Positions 1 to 8,703 of a stretch of DNA of 41,656 nt are shown piece after piece; the stretch's first letter is position 1, and each line of letters begins with the position of its first letter. The position numbers and the translations under genes were made by a program. Source of the DNA: Candidatus Heimdallarchaeota archaeon. GTDB taxonomy: Archaea > Asgardarchaeota > Heimdallarchaeia > Heimdallarchaeales > Kariarchaeaceae. Location: contig JAAFKL010000403.1 of the NCBI GenBank assembly GCA_021399405.1, positions 1-41,656 on the forward strand, in the 5' to 3' direction. The notes beneath the pieces are model-generated. The model had not been told where the DNA came from and did no database searches. It worked only from the letters and a program-made list of their open reading frames with translations.

Positions 1-23
1 AAACCCTTTTAAGATCAAAATTC

Positions 24-48
24 TATATAATATAACTAACATTAGGAG
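24..48 (+). promoter_or_regulatory. TATA-like box and Shine-Dalgarno motif before cdc48
   Basis: An AT-only TATA-like stretch lies at 24-34 and an AGGAG motif at 44-48, seven bases before the ATG at 55. The TATA centre is about 26 bases before the ATG, which would make the transcript leaderless and leave AGGAG untranscribed. A second AT-rich element at 7-13 (TTTTAAG) would instead give a short leader containing the AGGAG. Which is used cannot be decided from sequence. Confidence 0.5.
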
Positions 49-54
49 TTAAAC

Positions 55-2256
55 ATGTCAGTAGAAGAAGAGGATGGATGGATAGAACTACAAGTCGCAG
101 AGGCTAAAAGCCGCGACGTCATAAGAGGTAAAATCCGTCTAAATAATGAAGCAATGAATGCTATAGGAATATCAACAGGTGAGATAGTAGAATTAAAAGG
201 CAAACAAGTTACATCAGCAGTAGCTTGGCCAGCATACCCCGAAGACCTTTCAAGGCCAATTATTCGGATGGATGGTGTCATTAGAAAGAACGCTGGAGTA
301 TCTCTCTCTGAAAAAATTAGTATTCGAAAGGCTACAGTTAAACAAGCCACCCGCGTAGTATTTGCACCAGGTGAAATCAACTTCTCAACCGATTTTGGAT
401 TTGTACGATTTGTTCGCAGAAAATTAAAAGGCTACCCATTAACTCCAAATGATACAGTAATGATCCCAGTGTTAGGGCGAGCAAATCCATTTGTTGTAAT
501 CCAAAGTGAACCAGAAGGAATTGTCTTAATTACGGAAGAAACAAAAATAGAAATTTCAGATAAACCAGCAGAAGAAGTTCTTGGTGGAAGGACTGCTATA
601 TCTTACGAAGATATCGGTGGACTAGATGATGTTATGCAAAAGATCAGGGAAATGGTGGAACTACCAATAAAACATCCCATCTTATTCGAAAAACTTGGAA
701 TTGACCCTCCTAAAGGAGTCCTTATACATGGCCCTCCTGGAGTCGGTAAAACCTTAATTGCAAGAGCTGTAGCACATGAATCTGAAGCTAATTTCATCGT
801 CATTAATGGACCTGAGATTATGTCCAAATATTATGGTGAATCAGAAAAGAAACTGAGATCTATTTTCAAGAAGGCTGAAGAACAATCACCGAGCATTATT
901 TTCCTCGATGAAATTGATGCCATTGCTCCAAGTCGAGAAACTACTACGGGAGAAGTGGAAAGGAGAGTAGTGGCACAGTTACTTGCATTAATGGATGGTA
1001 TGTCTTCTAGAGGGCAAGTAATCGTTATTGCCGCAACAAATAGGGTAAGTGGGGTGGATCCCGCATTAAGAAGACCGGGTCGATTTGATAGAGAAATTGA
1101 AATCGGTGTACCTAACGTTGAAGGAAGGAAATCAATTCTTCAAATTCACACTCGTGGAATGCCTCTTGCCGACGATGTGAATCTAAATTATTACGCTGAA
1201 ACTTCACACGGAATGGTTGGTGCAGATTTACAAGCTCTTACAAGAGAAGCTGCCATGCGTACATTACGTAGATTTTTACCTTCAATTGACCTAGAGGCAG
1301 ATACAATTCCGGCTGAAATACTTGATTCTATGGAAGTCACCAACGCGGATTTTGCTGAGGCTTCCAAAGAAATCTCACCATCAGCATTAAGAGAAGTATT
1401 TGTAGAAATTCCCAATGTTTCATACAGTGAAATTGGTGGTTTAGATGAAGTCATACAAGAATTGAAGGAAACGGTAGAATGGCCAATTAAAACTCCAGAA
1501 GCTTTCACTAGAATGGGAATAACCCCTCCTTCAGGGATTTTATTATATGGGCCCCCAGGCACTGGAAAAACAATGCTTGCAAAGGCAGTAGCAAATGAAT
1601 CTGAATCTAATTTTATCTCAATAAAAGGACCCGAACTCCTATCAAAATGGGTTGGGGAATCTGAAAAAGGTATTAGAGAAATTTTCAGGAAAGCTCGTCA
1701 AGCCTCACCATCAATAATTTTCTTTGATGAAATAGATTCAATCGCATCAAGAAGAGGTATGTCAGGAGATTCCTCAGTTACTGAAAGAATGATTTCACAA
1801 TTACTTACAGAAATTGATGGTTTAGAATCTCTAAATAATGTTGTAGTTCTTGCTAGCACTAACAGGCCAGATATAGTCGATCCTGCACTATTAAGACCGG
1901 GAAGATTTGATCGGTTAGTATATGTTAAACCTCCAAACTTTGAAGGAAGAAGAGAGATATTGGATATTTATACTGAAAAAATGCCACTCGATGATGATGT
2001 AAACTTAGAAGAGCTATCCAGAGAATTAGATGGATTTGTTGGCTCCGACATTGAGGCATTATGTCGTGAAGCAGGCTTAATAGCACTTCGTGAAAACTTG
2101 GATGCAGATAGAATTTCAAATCACCATTTCATTGAAGCGAGGGGCAGAGTGCATGCAACAATGACTCCTCAAGCTCAAGAATATTATGAACAAATCGAAA
2201 TGAAGATTAAAAAAGAAGCTGGTAAAAGAGCTATACTCTCCGACGATTTCAATTAA
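55..2256 (+). CDS. cdc48: CDC48/VAT-type AAA ATPase with two ATPase rings
   Basis: This is a hexameric unfoldase of the CDC48/p97/VAT family, which extracts and unfolds substrate proteins in the cytoplasm, often ahead of the proteasome. The 733 residues have the usual order. Residues 1 to about 190 are the double-psi-barrel N domain. D1 has Walker A GPPGVGKT at 226-233 and Walker B FLDEID at 283-288. D2 has Walker A GPPGTGKT at 499-506 and Walker B FFDEID at 556-561. Both rings keep the [16 protein letters not shown] signatures that follow sensor 1. Length matches archaeal VAT proteins. The C terminus ends in DDFN, with no clear HbYX proteasome-docking tail. The ATG at 55 has an AGGAG motif in front. 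The gene converges on the next with an 11-base gap. The family assignment is secure; in vivo partners are inferred. Confidence 0.97.
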   Translation: MSVEEEDGWIELQVAEAKSRDVIRGKIRLNNEAMNAIGISTGEIVELKGKQVTSAVAWPAYPEDLSRPIIRMDGVIRKNAGVSLSEKISIRKATVKQATRVVFAPGEINFSTDFGFVRFVRRKLKGYPLTPNDTVMIPVLGRANPFVVIQSEPEGIVLITEETKIEISDKPAEEVLGGRTAISYEDIGGLDDVMQKIREMVELPIKHPILFEKLGIDPPKGVLIHGPPGVGKTLIARAVAHESEANFIVINGPEIMSKYYGESEKKLRSIFKKAEEQSPSIIFLDEIDAIAPSRETTTGEVERRVVAQLLALMDGMSSRGQVIVIAATNRVSGVDPALRRPGRFDREIEIGVPNVEGRKSILQIHTRGMPLADDVNLNYYAETSHGMVGADLQALTREAAMRTLRRFLPSIDLEADTIPAEILDSMEVTNADFAEASKEISPSALREVFVEIPNVSYSEIGGLDEVIQELKETVEWPIKTPEAFTRMGITPPSGILLYGPPGTGKTMLAKAVANESESNFISIKGPELLSKWVGESEKGIREIFRKARQASPSIIFFDEIDSIASRRGMSGDSSVTERMISQLLTEIDGLESLNNVVVLASTNRPDIVDPALLRPGRFDRLVYVKPPNFEGRREILDIYTEKMPLDDDVNLEELSRELDGFVGSDIEALCREAGLIALRENLDADRISNHHFIEARGRVHATMTPQAQEYYEQIEMKIKKEAGKRAILSDDFN

Positions 2257-2267
2257 ATTACTCTTAA

Positions 2268-3968
2268 TTAAATCAAACCAAGTAAAATAATCATAATCGG
2301 TGCAAATATTATACTAAGAACTGCAATCCATTTAGTTTGAGGATCCACTGAAAATCTAACTAGCAGTTCTTGAATCTCTAAGATCAATCCACTAGCTTCA
2401 GAAAACACAACACCATTCCAATCCTGTAATATTTTTGTATGTTCTACCTCAAATGGTTTATGGACATTGCTAATCAATTTTCTAAGAGATACCCGATCTT
2501 TATCAACCAAGGCAATGATTTTGGTTAACACACCTTCTTCAATGACAATATACTGGTCACCCTGTTTTACAGAAAGTAATCGGGAACGATCTTTAGTGAA
2601 TTCCTCACTAACAGTTGTCAAAGCCGCAAAAAAGCCAGATATGAGCACATCATCAGATTGGAATAATTCTAAATGGGATTGAATTGGTCTTCCGTCATTT
2701 GAAACTAGTAGGACATCATAAACTTGTGTTGGTTCATAAGTTAAGACAATGACTGCAAAAACGATTATTATTACATAAATTATTGAAGCTACCAAGGGAA
2801 GAATTATTTGTTGAGTTGGGGGGTTTGCCAAGATATGTTCAAGAATTGATGGTATAAGGAAAGACAGGGTAATAAATAATGCACTAAAACCTATAGCATT
2901 AACAAGTGGAACCTTTATCGATCGTAAATCATTCCATCCCTGTTTAACTGTGGAGTAAACCTTCGGTTTCATAAAATAATAAAACAAAACAATCAAAAGA
3001 GAAAATAAGTAAGGGATTAGCATCATAGGAGTATAACTATCATACAATAATGAATTTCCTGCTCTAAATATTGTGACTACAACATTTAAAACAAAATTTA
3101 GCAATAATGGAAGAACAACAGATTTAGTCTCAGCAAAGGCACTAAAGGAGATGTAAAGCATTATTAGAAAAACAATCATTTGTGTAACCAGCGGTACTGT
3201 CCAGGTATCACGATCGGCAAATTGCTCCAACTTTCCAGGTCCAGGAATCATGAAGAAAACTAATAGATAATACACATAGAAAAGAGCTGCTAATAAATTC
3301 GCCATACCTCTGGGAAATTTTGAAGCTAGTGAATTATGAGCATAAGCAAAAAAGAAGAACCCTGCACTTAGTGGCCATATAATGCCCATTTCGATAAAAC
3401 CAAAATAATATTCTGCCTGCAATTCTTTGGAGGTGAATAATTCACCACTGAAGTTATTTTGATAAGCGTGATGTATGGTGATTGCTTCTGTGAAGCTACC
3501 TGTATCATACCAAAATGCGAGAGTCATCAAAGTATATTGAATTGATATTACCAAAAATCCCAAAATTAAACCGCGTTCAACAAGGGTCTTGAATGAGTAG
3601 TTAGGAGTCCTAAATGTAAATCCTAAATCTTTTAAGTTCCAACCATCCCTTGTTTTGCGTATCCAAATACCAAAGAGCAGCGATAAAGAGAAAAGTAATA
3701 GGTTAAAAACAATTGTAACTCTAACAATTGCTTCCCATTGTCCACCATCTAAAGACCCTACACCTTCTCTACCTATATAATCCCCTGATATTGGTTCGTA
3801 AAGTTCAAATTTGGCAATAGCAGCATCAAATAAAGTAATTAAAGAATAAACAACTAAAAAAATGAATGAGATCTCAATAACTTGCACAAGACGATCAAGT
3901 GATGTTGATTCAATATTTCCAACACGATCAGTAATTGTATCTTTTTGATTATTCTCAGCAACGGTCAT
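2268..3968 (-). CDS. Polytopic membrane protein with a C-terminal roadblock/longin-like domain
   Basis: I do not recognise a named family for the whole protein. Its 566 residues contain about ten hydrophobic segments between residues 28 and 411. A soluble stretch of about 125 residues (415-540) follows, then one last membrane segment at 547-566. The soluble stretch begins VYDVLLVSNDGRPI, continues with SGFFAALTTVSEEF and alternates strands and helices. From memory this matches roadblock/longin-like domains common in Asgard archaea, which in eukaryotes serve small-GTPase regulation. Two membrane segments after residue 130 vaguely recall CPBP-type membrane proteases, but I see no convincing EE..R catalytic motif. 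A TATA-like box at 3991-4000 sits 27 bases before the ATG, suggesting a leaderless, separately transcribed gene. The domain call is inference from pattern. Confidence 0.6.
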   Translation of the reverse strand: MTVAENNQKDTITDRVGNIESTSLDRLVQVIEISFIFLVVYSLITLFDAAIAKFELYEPISGDYIGREGVGSLDGGQWEAIVRVTIVFNLLLFSLSLLFGIWIRKTRDGWNLKDLGFTFRTPNYSFKTLVERGLILGFLVISIQYTLMTLAFWYDTGSFTEAITIHHAYQNNFSGELFTSKELQAEYYFGFIEMGIIWPLSAGFFFFAYAHNSLASKFPRGMANLLAALFYVYYLLVFFMIPGPGKLEQFADRDTWTVPLVTQMIVFLIMLYISFSAFAETKSVVLPLLLNFVLNVVVTIFRAGNSLLYDSYTPMMLIPYLFSLLIVLFYYFMKPKVYSTVKQGWNDLRSIKVPLVNAIGFSALFITLSFLIPSILEHILANPPTQQIILPLVASIIYVIIIVFAVIVLTYEPTQVYDVLLVSNDGRPIQSHLELFQSDDVLISGFFAALTTVSEEFTKDRSRLLSVKQGDQYIVIEEGVLTKIIALVDKDRVSLRKLISNVHKPFEVEHTKILQDWNGVVFSEASGLILEIQELLVRFSVDPQTKWIAVLSIIFAPIMIILLGLI

Positions 3969-3990
3969 GAATTATCAGAGCAATTGATTT

Positions 3991-4000
3991 ACTTATAGTT
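3991..4000 (-). promoter_or_regulatory. TATA-like box of the membrane-protein gene
   Basis: Read on the minus strand this is AACTATAAGT, centred 27 bases upstream of the ATG at 3968. That spacing is typical of archaeal leaderless promoters. Confidence 0.5.
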
Positions 4001-4067
4001 TTCTCAAATTGGAGTTGTTCTCAATTACTTTAATTTATCTAGAGAAATTTAATTCTATTTTATGAAA

Positions 4068-4682
4068 TTACAAAAGAAATGGTTCGATAATTGGGATAAT
4101 ATCATCATACAAGTGATATTCTGCAATATGCATTGCACCATTTGCTGAATAACCAAGTGATTCTCCATAAACAATAACACAACAATTGAATGATTCAGGT
4201 ACATTTAGACTATTCAACTGTGAATTCTCAAAATTAAATCCATCGGGGAATTCCCAATTTTGATCCTTTTTTATTAGGGTAATAGCACCAGTGGCACCAT
4301 ATCTGACTGCAGTATCTCTTTCATAAAGTCCATTAATTGATTCTAGCGAAGATTGAAACAATAAAATAACTGGATTAGATCCCACAGGTACCAGATTTGT
4401 ATATGCTGAAATAAAATGAGGATTGAATTGAATTCTAAACAATTCATTTAATGAATTATAGAATCGCTGCCCTGTTTTGCTTAAAATTGTACCTGTTTTA
4501 CCTGATGATTTCCCTTTGGTATAAGCTAATTTATGTTTAACAAGTGAATTTAATATTGCCCTAGTCTTTGCAATTGAGAGATTCAACAATTTTGATAATT
4601 CATATCTCCCAATCGAGCGTTGTCCTAAAATAATTAAAGACAGAGTAAGTGATGTTGGTGGAAGCGATTTCTTAAGAGGCAT
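4068..4682 (-). CDS. Winged-helix transcriptional regulator, DUF4443-like
   Basis: This 204-residue protein is a probable DNA-binding regulator. Residues 10 to about 75 form a winged helix-turn-helix: the helices around RYELSKLLNLSIAKTRAILN are followed by a Lys/Gly-rich wing (KGKSSGKTGTILSKTG). The C-terminal half, with an ERDTAVRYGATGAITL segment, resembles the ligand- or metal-binding half of archaeal DUF4443 regulators, from memory only. The start is ATG. The gene lies 18 bases downstream of a secreted-protein gene on the same strand and is probably co-transcribed with it. The inducer and targets are unknown. The HTH is well supported; the exact family is not. Confidence 0.6.
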   Translation of the reverse strand: MPLKKSLPPTSLTLSLIILGQRSIGRYELSKLLNLSIAKTRAILNSLVKHKLAYTKGKSSGKTGTILSKTGQRFYNSLNELFRIQFNPHFISAYTNLVPVGSNPVILLFQSSLESINGLYERDTAVRYGATGAITLIKKDQNWEFPDGFNFENSQLNSLNVPESFNCCVIVYGESLGYSANGAMHIAEYHLYDDIIPIIEPFLL

Positions 4683-4700
4683 TTATTTAAATTATCCATT

Positions 4701-5408
4701 TCAATTTTTTTTCTTTACAACTAGTAATATTAACCCAGCAGTTATCAAAAATGGATTAAAAATAACGGTTTCATCAGTTGAGCTTGATGTTTCTGCTACC
4801 TTATGAAATTCTTGATCACCATTAATTGAGTATATCCTAAATGAAAGATCAAATCCGAATACTTTTGAAGTAGATTCAAGCAATATCCCTGATGATTGAT
4901 CATAGATCAATGTAGTAGTCTGTGATACGTCTTTGAATTCAAATACAACACTATCAACTACACCCCCTAAATAATCCAAATGGGGCAATGTAAAATTGAA
5001 CGATTCCAAATTACTTTGATCCATTGCAAATTTTGTTTCAGTCCAGCTAGTATTTGCTACAAAACCAAAACTTGCAGGAACTTTGTAATATCCCATTCCT
5101 AAAGCTTCTTCTCCTTCCCAATCTGGAAAATCGAGAAATGTCGCATTACCTATTGAAAGATTCATTAAGGATTGGGGATCACTGACATCTGAAATTGTTA
5201 GATTAAGTTTAGTTCCAGTTTCAACATGATATGGTGTTGATTGACTACTAGAATAATCCCACCACCAATTATTTGCATTATTGGAAAATGTAACCTCATA
5301 TATTATGTCAACTTCTCCTTCTATCGTATGAGCCTCGTGAGCATCTACTGTAGTTGAAATTAATAAAATAGTTAAGAATATGAAAACGATATTTATAGGT
5401 GATTTCAC
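4701..5408 (-). CDS. Secreted protein with signal peptide and C-terminal membrane anchor
   Basis: Function not recognised. The 235-residue product has an N-terminal signal peptide (hydrophobic residues about 7-20, probable cleavage after STTVDA), a beta-rich extracellular body with several potential N-glycosylation sites (NLT, NLS, NAT, NTS, NFT), and a C-terminal hydrophobic segment followed by VKKKN. That layout is an outside-facing protein held by a C-terminal anchor. The phrase YDQSSGILLEST recalls archaeal 'choice-of-anchor' surface proteins, a weak resemblance. The start is GTG at 5408, supported by a TATA-like box at 5431-5440 about 26 bases upstream. It is the first gene of a probable pair with the downstream regulator. 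It may be distantly related to the secreted protein at 7727-8692, which has the same plan. Confidence 0.6.
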   Translation of the reverse strand: MKSPINIVFIFLTILLISTTVDAHEAHTIEGEVDIIYEVTFSNNANNWWWDYSSSQSTPYHVETGTKLNLTISDVSDPQSLMNLSIGNATFLDFPDWEGEEALGMGYYKVPASFGFVANTSWTETKFAMDQSNLESFNFTLPHLDYLGGVVDSVVFEFKDVSQTTTLIYDQSSGILLESTSKVFGFDLSFRIYSINGDQEFHKVAETSSSTDETVIFNPFLITAGLILLVVKKKN

Positions 5409-5430
5409 CTATAACGAAGAATTAACTTCC

Positions 5431-5440
5431 TTTATAGATT
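5431..5440 (-). promoter_or_regulatory. TATA-like box of the secreted-protein/regulator pair
   Basis: Minus-strand AATCTATAAA, centred about 26 bases before the GTG start at 5408. It supports that GTG start and a leaderless transcript. Confidence 0.45.
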
Positions 5441-5526
5441 TTACGACCTATAATCTCTAGCACAACTCAAACAAAATAAAAATTTACTTTAAATGCGAAG
5501 TTAAAGTTTTGTTCCAAATAATTCTG

Positions 5527-6393
5527 CTAATTTGACAGATCGTTAGGTTTGGATAGATCACGTCTTATCTTATCCAGCCAATATTTGGCTTCTTTTGGAT
5601 AATTATCAAAGTTTGAGAGGTACCAGTGACTGATCAATAATTTGATTGTATTTTCCCATGGCAATACCTCATCTAGGTATTCTTGAGGATATGGCAGCCC
5701 AAGGAAGGTATAATAATAAGCAAGATCAAAATATTTAGAACCTACTGAGGCAAATTCCCAGTCTATTACTGCATATTTTCCCTCATCTTTATCAATCACA
5801 ATGATGTTTCCTTCATGTAAATCCCCATGAATTATTGATCTAGGATGTTTCTTTATGATGGATTTATTGAACGTTTTCCATACTCTTTCTTTCAATGATA
5901 AAAATACAGATTTTGATATATTCATTATTCGTGTTTCATCTTCTGTTAACATCCTAATGTCTCGAAAGTGATTGAATTTCATATTAGAAGGTATTTCTAG
6001 GCTAGAAATTTTCTTCCAAATTTCATGGATAATTGCGTTTTTATCTGTTTTGGGAAGTTCTAGTTCATCTAATGTTTCACCTTCAATCCACGATAAGATA
6101 TGTAAATCATGGCCTGGGTATTCTTCTATAATTTTGGGAAAAATCAAATTAGAACATTCAATAGAATCTAAATGTTTTAGGATTAAATTCTCTCGTTGAA
6201 ACCTGTTACCATAGTAATTTCGTTCATGAAATCTTCGTATGAGGACTTTTTTACCTTTTAATTTGGCACTATACATTGTAGTTGAAGTGCGTTGATGGAG
6301 AGGTTCAATTTCAGTACATCCAGTAATATCCCCAATCATCATTAGTTCTTTCAAATCATCACAACACGTATTAAATAAATACAATCGATTCAT
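5527..6393 (-). CDS. Aminoglycoside/choline-kinase-like phosphotransferase (APH family)
   Basis: This 288-residue protein has the protein-kinase-like fold of the APH/choline kinase family, which transfers phosphate from ATP to a small molecule. Visible motifs are an ATP-binding lysine region (KGKKVLIRRF, about residues 47-56), the catalytic loop IIHGDLHEGN with Asp191 and Asn196, and the metal-binding VIDWEFA with Asp211. The N-terminal lobe is short but seems complete, and length is normal for the family. It starts with ATG and is divergent from tyrS. The substrate cannot be read from sequence: resistance is only one of many roles in this family, and choline, ethanolamine, sugar or amino-acid substrates are equally possible. 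No neighbour points to one. Confidence 0.8.
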   Translation of the reverse strand: MNRLYLFNTCCDDLKELMMIGDITGCTEIEPLHQRTSTTMYSAKLKGKKVLIRRFHERNYYGNRFQRENLILKHLDSIECSNLIFPKIIEEYPGHDLHILSWIEGETLDELELPKTDKNAIIHEIWKKISSLEIPSNMKFNHFRDIRMLTEDETRIMNISKSVFLSLKERVWKTFNKSIIKKHPRSIIHGDLHEGNIIVIDKDEGKYAVIDWEFASVGSKYFDLAYYYTFLGLPYPQEYLDEVLPWENTIKLLISHWYLSNFDNYPKEAKYWLDKIRRDLSKPNDLSN

Positions 6394-6514
6394 TTTATTC
6401 TAGTCTTAAAATCGTTCGATAGTGTATAGTGACCATTCAAGATTGATTTGAGAAAGAAGTGATGTTGTTCTAAACTCAAGCATTTTATTGTGGAAAAATG
6501 TTAATAATTTAGAT

Positions 6515-7627
6515 ATGCCACTATCAGTTGAGGAAAGAGTAAACCTAGTAAAAGAGGTCGGTGAAGAGATAATTGATGTTAATGAGTTATTTGACATGTT
6601 TACATCTAAACTAGAAAATGATGAACCGATTTATGCTTACGATGGTTTTGAACCATCTGGTAGAATTCATATTGCACAAGGATTGTTACGTGCAATAAAT
6701 GTCAACAAACTAACCAAAGCTGGTATAAAATTCATATTCCTTGTTGCAGATTGGCATGCCGCTGCAAATGAGAAGTTTGGAGGAGATCTTGAAACTATCA
6801 AGAAAGTAGGAGAATATTTCATTGAGGTTTGGAAAGCGTGTGATATGGATCTCGAAAATGTAGAATTTAGATGGGCTTCTGAGTTGGTGAAAGACCCCAA
6901 ATATTGGGAAAGGGTCCTTCAAGTTAGCATGAAAACCACACTTAAACGATCAATTCGAACGACACAAATAATGGGAAGAAACGAGAGTTATGACCTTAAA
7001 ACCTCTCAAATATTATACAGTATGATGCAATGTGTAGATATTTTCTATATGAAAATTGATATCTGTCAATTAGGGATGGATCAAAGAAAGGTGAATATGC
7101 TTGCAAGAGAATCAGCAAGACATTTCAAAGCAAAAAAACCTATTGCGGTTCACCACCATATGCTTGCAGGTCTACTTGAACCGCCTAAATCTGATCTCGA
7201 GACAGTAGAAAAAGCAATTGAAATGAAAATGTCCAAATCTAACCCTGACACTGCTATTTTTATGTTAGATACTCGAGATGATATAAATAGGAAAATCAAG
7301 AAAGCTTGGTGCCCAATAGGTGAAGCAAATGAAAATCCTATTCTAGAATATTGTAAATATATCATCTTTGAGAAATTTGAAAATTTAATTATTGAGCGAC
7401 CTGAAAAATTTGGAGGGAACTTGTCATATAGTAATTATAAAGAACTAGAAACTGATTTTGTGAACCAAGAATTACATCCTTCAGATCTAAAAAAAGCGGT
7501 TGCTAAGTACATTGATGAGTTAGTAACCCCAGTTCGCGAACATTTCAAAACCAATCCTAAAGCTAAGAAATTAGCGGCTTTTGTTAAAAATGCTATGAAA
7601 CTTGATTCGAAAACAAAGAAATCATAA
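6515..7627 (+). CDS. tyrS: Tyrosyl-tRNA synthetase, archaeal/eukaryotic class
   Basis: This class I aminoacyl-tRNA synthetase charges tRNA-Tyr in the cytoplasm. With the ATG at 6515 it has 370 residues. The HIGH-like motif is HIAQG starting at His52, and the KMSKS loop is at 238-242. The tyrosine-pocket region YDGFEPSGRIHIAQG and the segment QLGMDQRKVNMLARE are conserved. It is longer than the roughly 306-residue methanogen enzymes, with a helical C terminus rich in lysine. Phrases such as YDGFEPSGR-HIAQG, INVNKLTKAG and ADICQLGMDQRKVN are, from memory, nearly those of plant and protist cytosolic enzymes. An in-frame TTG at 6488 would add nine residues; I prefer the ATG because family members start close to this point. 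Confidence 0.95.
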   Translation: MPLSVEERVNLVKEVGEEIIDVNELFDMFTSKLENDEPIYAYDGFEPSGRIHIAQGLLRAINVNKLTKAGIKFIFLVADWHAAANEKFGGDLETIKKVGEYFIEVWKACDMDLENVEFRWASELVKDPKYWERVLQVSMKTTLKRSIRTTQIMGRNESYDLKTSQILYSMMQCVDIFYMKIDICQLGMDQRKVNMLARESARHFKAKKPIAVHHHMLAGLLEPPKSDLETVEKAIEMKMSKSNPDTAIFMLDTRDDINRKIKKAWCPIGEANENPILEYCKYIIFEKFENLIIERPEKFGGNLSYSNYKELETDFVNQELHPSDLKKAVAKYIDELVTPVREHFKTNPKAKKLAAFVKNAMKLDSKTKKS

Positions 7628-7690
7628 CATAAGGCTAAATTAGTTCAAATTAAGCATTCTACTCGTTATCTATTACTTAACCTCGGACGT

Positions 7691-7702
7691 AATATTTTTA
7701 TC
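7691..7702 (+). promoter_or_regulatory. TATA-like box of the secreted-protein gene at 7727
   Basis: AATATTTTTATC, centred about 30 bases upstream of the TTG start at 7727. It is consistent with a leaderless transcript and supports the unusual start codon. Confidence 0.35.
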
Positions 7703-7726
7703 TTTCTGAACAGGTAGATTATTAAC

Positions 7727-8692
7727 TTGTATAAGCACAAATTTCTCACCTCACTCTGCTTGTTATTATTGTTAAACACAAATCCAACCCTTGCTGCTGA
7801 AGAATTCGACGTTCATTATTCCGCAGATCTACGAATTGGTAGTTCATTTCAGTGGAGAGTTGACAACTTTGCTTTTCATTACTCCATAGACACAGATGAG
7901 ATTAGTCCAACTAATGTCTTGTACTCAGAAGAAGTATATCAGAGCGGAATACTGTATTTTCCTGTTGATACAGGAGTCCCAGCAGAGGTAAATGGTAGTA
8001 TCTTTGAATTGACAGTAAACGAGGACATTGATTTAGTATCAAGTTTTGATCAAATAATTTTCAGTTTTGATTATTCCGTGACATTGGATGATGTAGTGTT
8101 GCCTAAAATAGTAGCTGGGTTAGATGTATCAAAACCTCTCTTCAATTTCTTTATGCAGCCGAGCTCAGTGGTATTTGAGAACGAGTCACGATTTGATTAC
8201 TTTGAATTCCTAGGATTTGGTTCAGTTTCTTATGAAGAATCACTTGACAATATCTTCAATCGATTAGGTTTCTATCCTACCAGGATTTCACAACTTTCAT
8301 CTTTTGTCTCAAATGGTATTTTTGTTGAACATGAAAGGACTGCTGACTGTATCGCTGAAGGTAATCAACCTCAAACATGTGATAATGTGGATAAATTCGT
8401 TGAAATTACTACGGTTACAAGAACCTATGATGTTACATCGGGTAAATTACTGAAATATGATTACACAGAAGATAGGAGACATGATCCAACCGATCGATTA
8501 TATCCTTCTACCGTAATGTACAATTTGACTAATATTGATCCTACTACAGGGAGCGGGCCAGAAATACCTGTTTTAACTATTGATGAAGATTCTCTTGATA
8601 TCCCACAAGCAGCATTGTACGCCTCTGTGATTATTGTAGTTGTATTTATAGCGGTAATTGGATATTTGAAATATGGTAAGAAAAGTATCTAA
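7727..8692 (+). CDS. Secreted protein with signal peptide and C-terminal membrane anchor
   Basis: Function not recognised. The 321 residues begin with a clear signal peptide (hydrophobic LTSLCLLLLL, probable cleavage after TLAA). A long beta-rich extracellular domain follows, starting around IGSSFQWRVDNFAFHYSID. The end is a single membrane helix (ALYASVIIVVVFIAVIGYL) with a KYGKKSI cytoplasmic tail. The GSSFQWRVD opening recalls a domain repeated in Asgard surface proteins annotated as choice-of-anchor type, from memory. Two cysteines (DCIAEGNQPQTC) could form an extracellular disulfide. The TTG start is chosen because it gives the full signal peptide and fits the upstream TATA-like box. It converges with the next gene, leaving 11 bases. 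Confidence 0.6.
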   Translation: MYKHKFLTSLCLLLLLNTNPTLAAEEFDVHYSADLRIGSSFQWRVDNFAFHYSIDTDEISPTNVLYSEEVYQSGILYFPVDTGVPAEVNGSIFELTVNEDIDLVSSFDQIIFSFDYSVTLDDVVLPKIVAGLDVSKPLFNFFMQPSSVVFENESRFDYFEFLGFGSVSYEESLDNIFNRLGFYPTRISQLSSFVSNGIFVEHERTADCIAEGNQPQTCDNVDKFVEITTVTRTYDVTSGKLLKYDYTEDRRHDPTDRLYPSTVMYNLTNIDPTTGSGPEIPVLTIDEDSLDIPQAALYASVIIVVVFIAVIGYLKYGKKSI

Positions 8693-8703
8693 AATTTTAT
8701 TTT

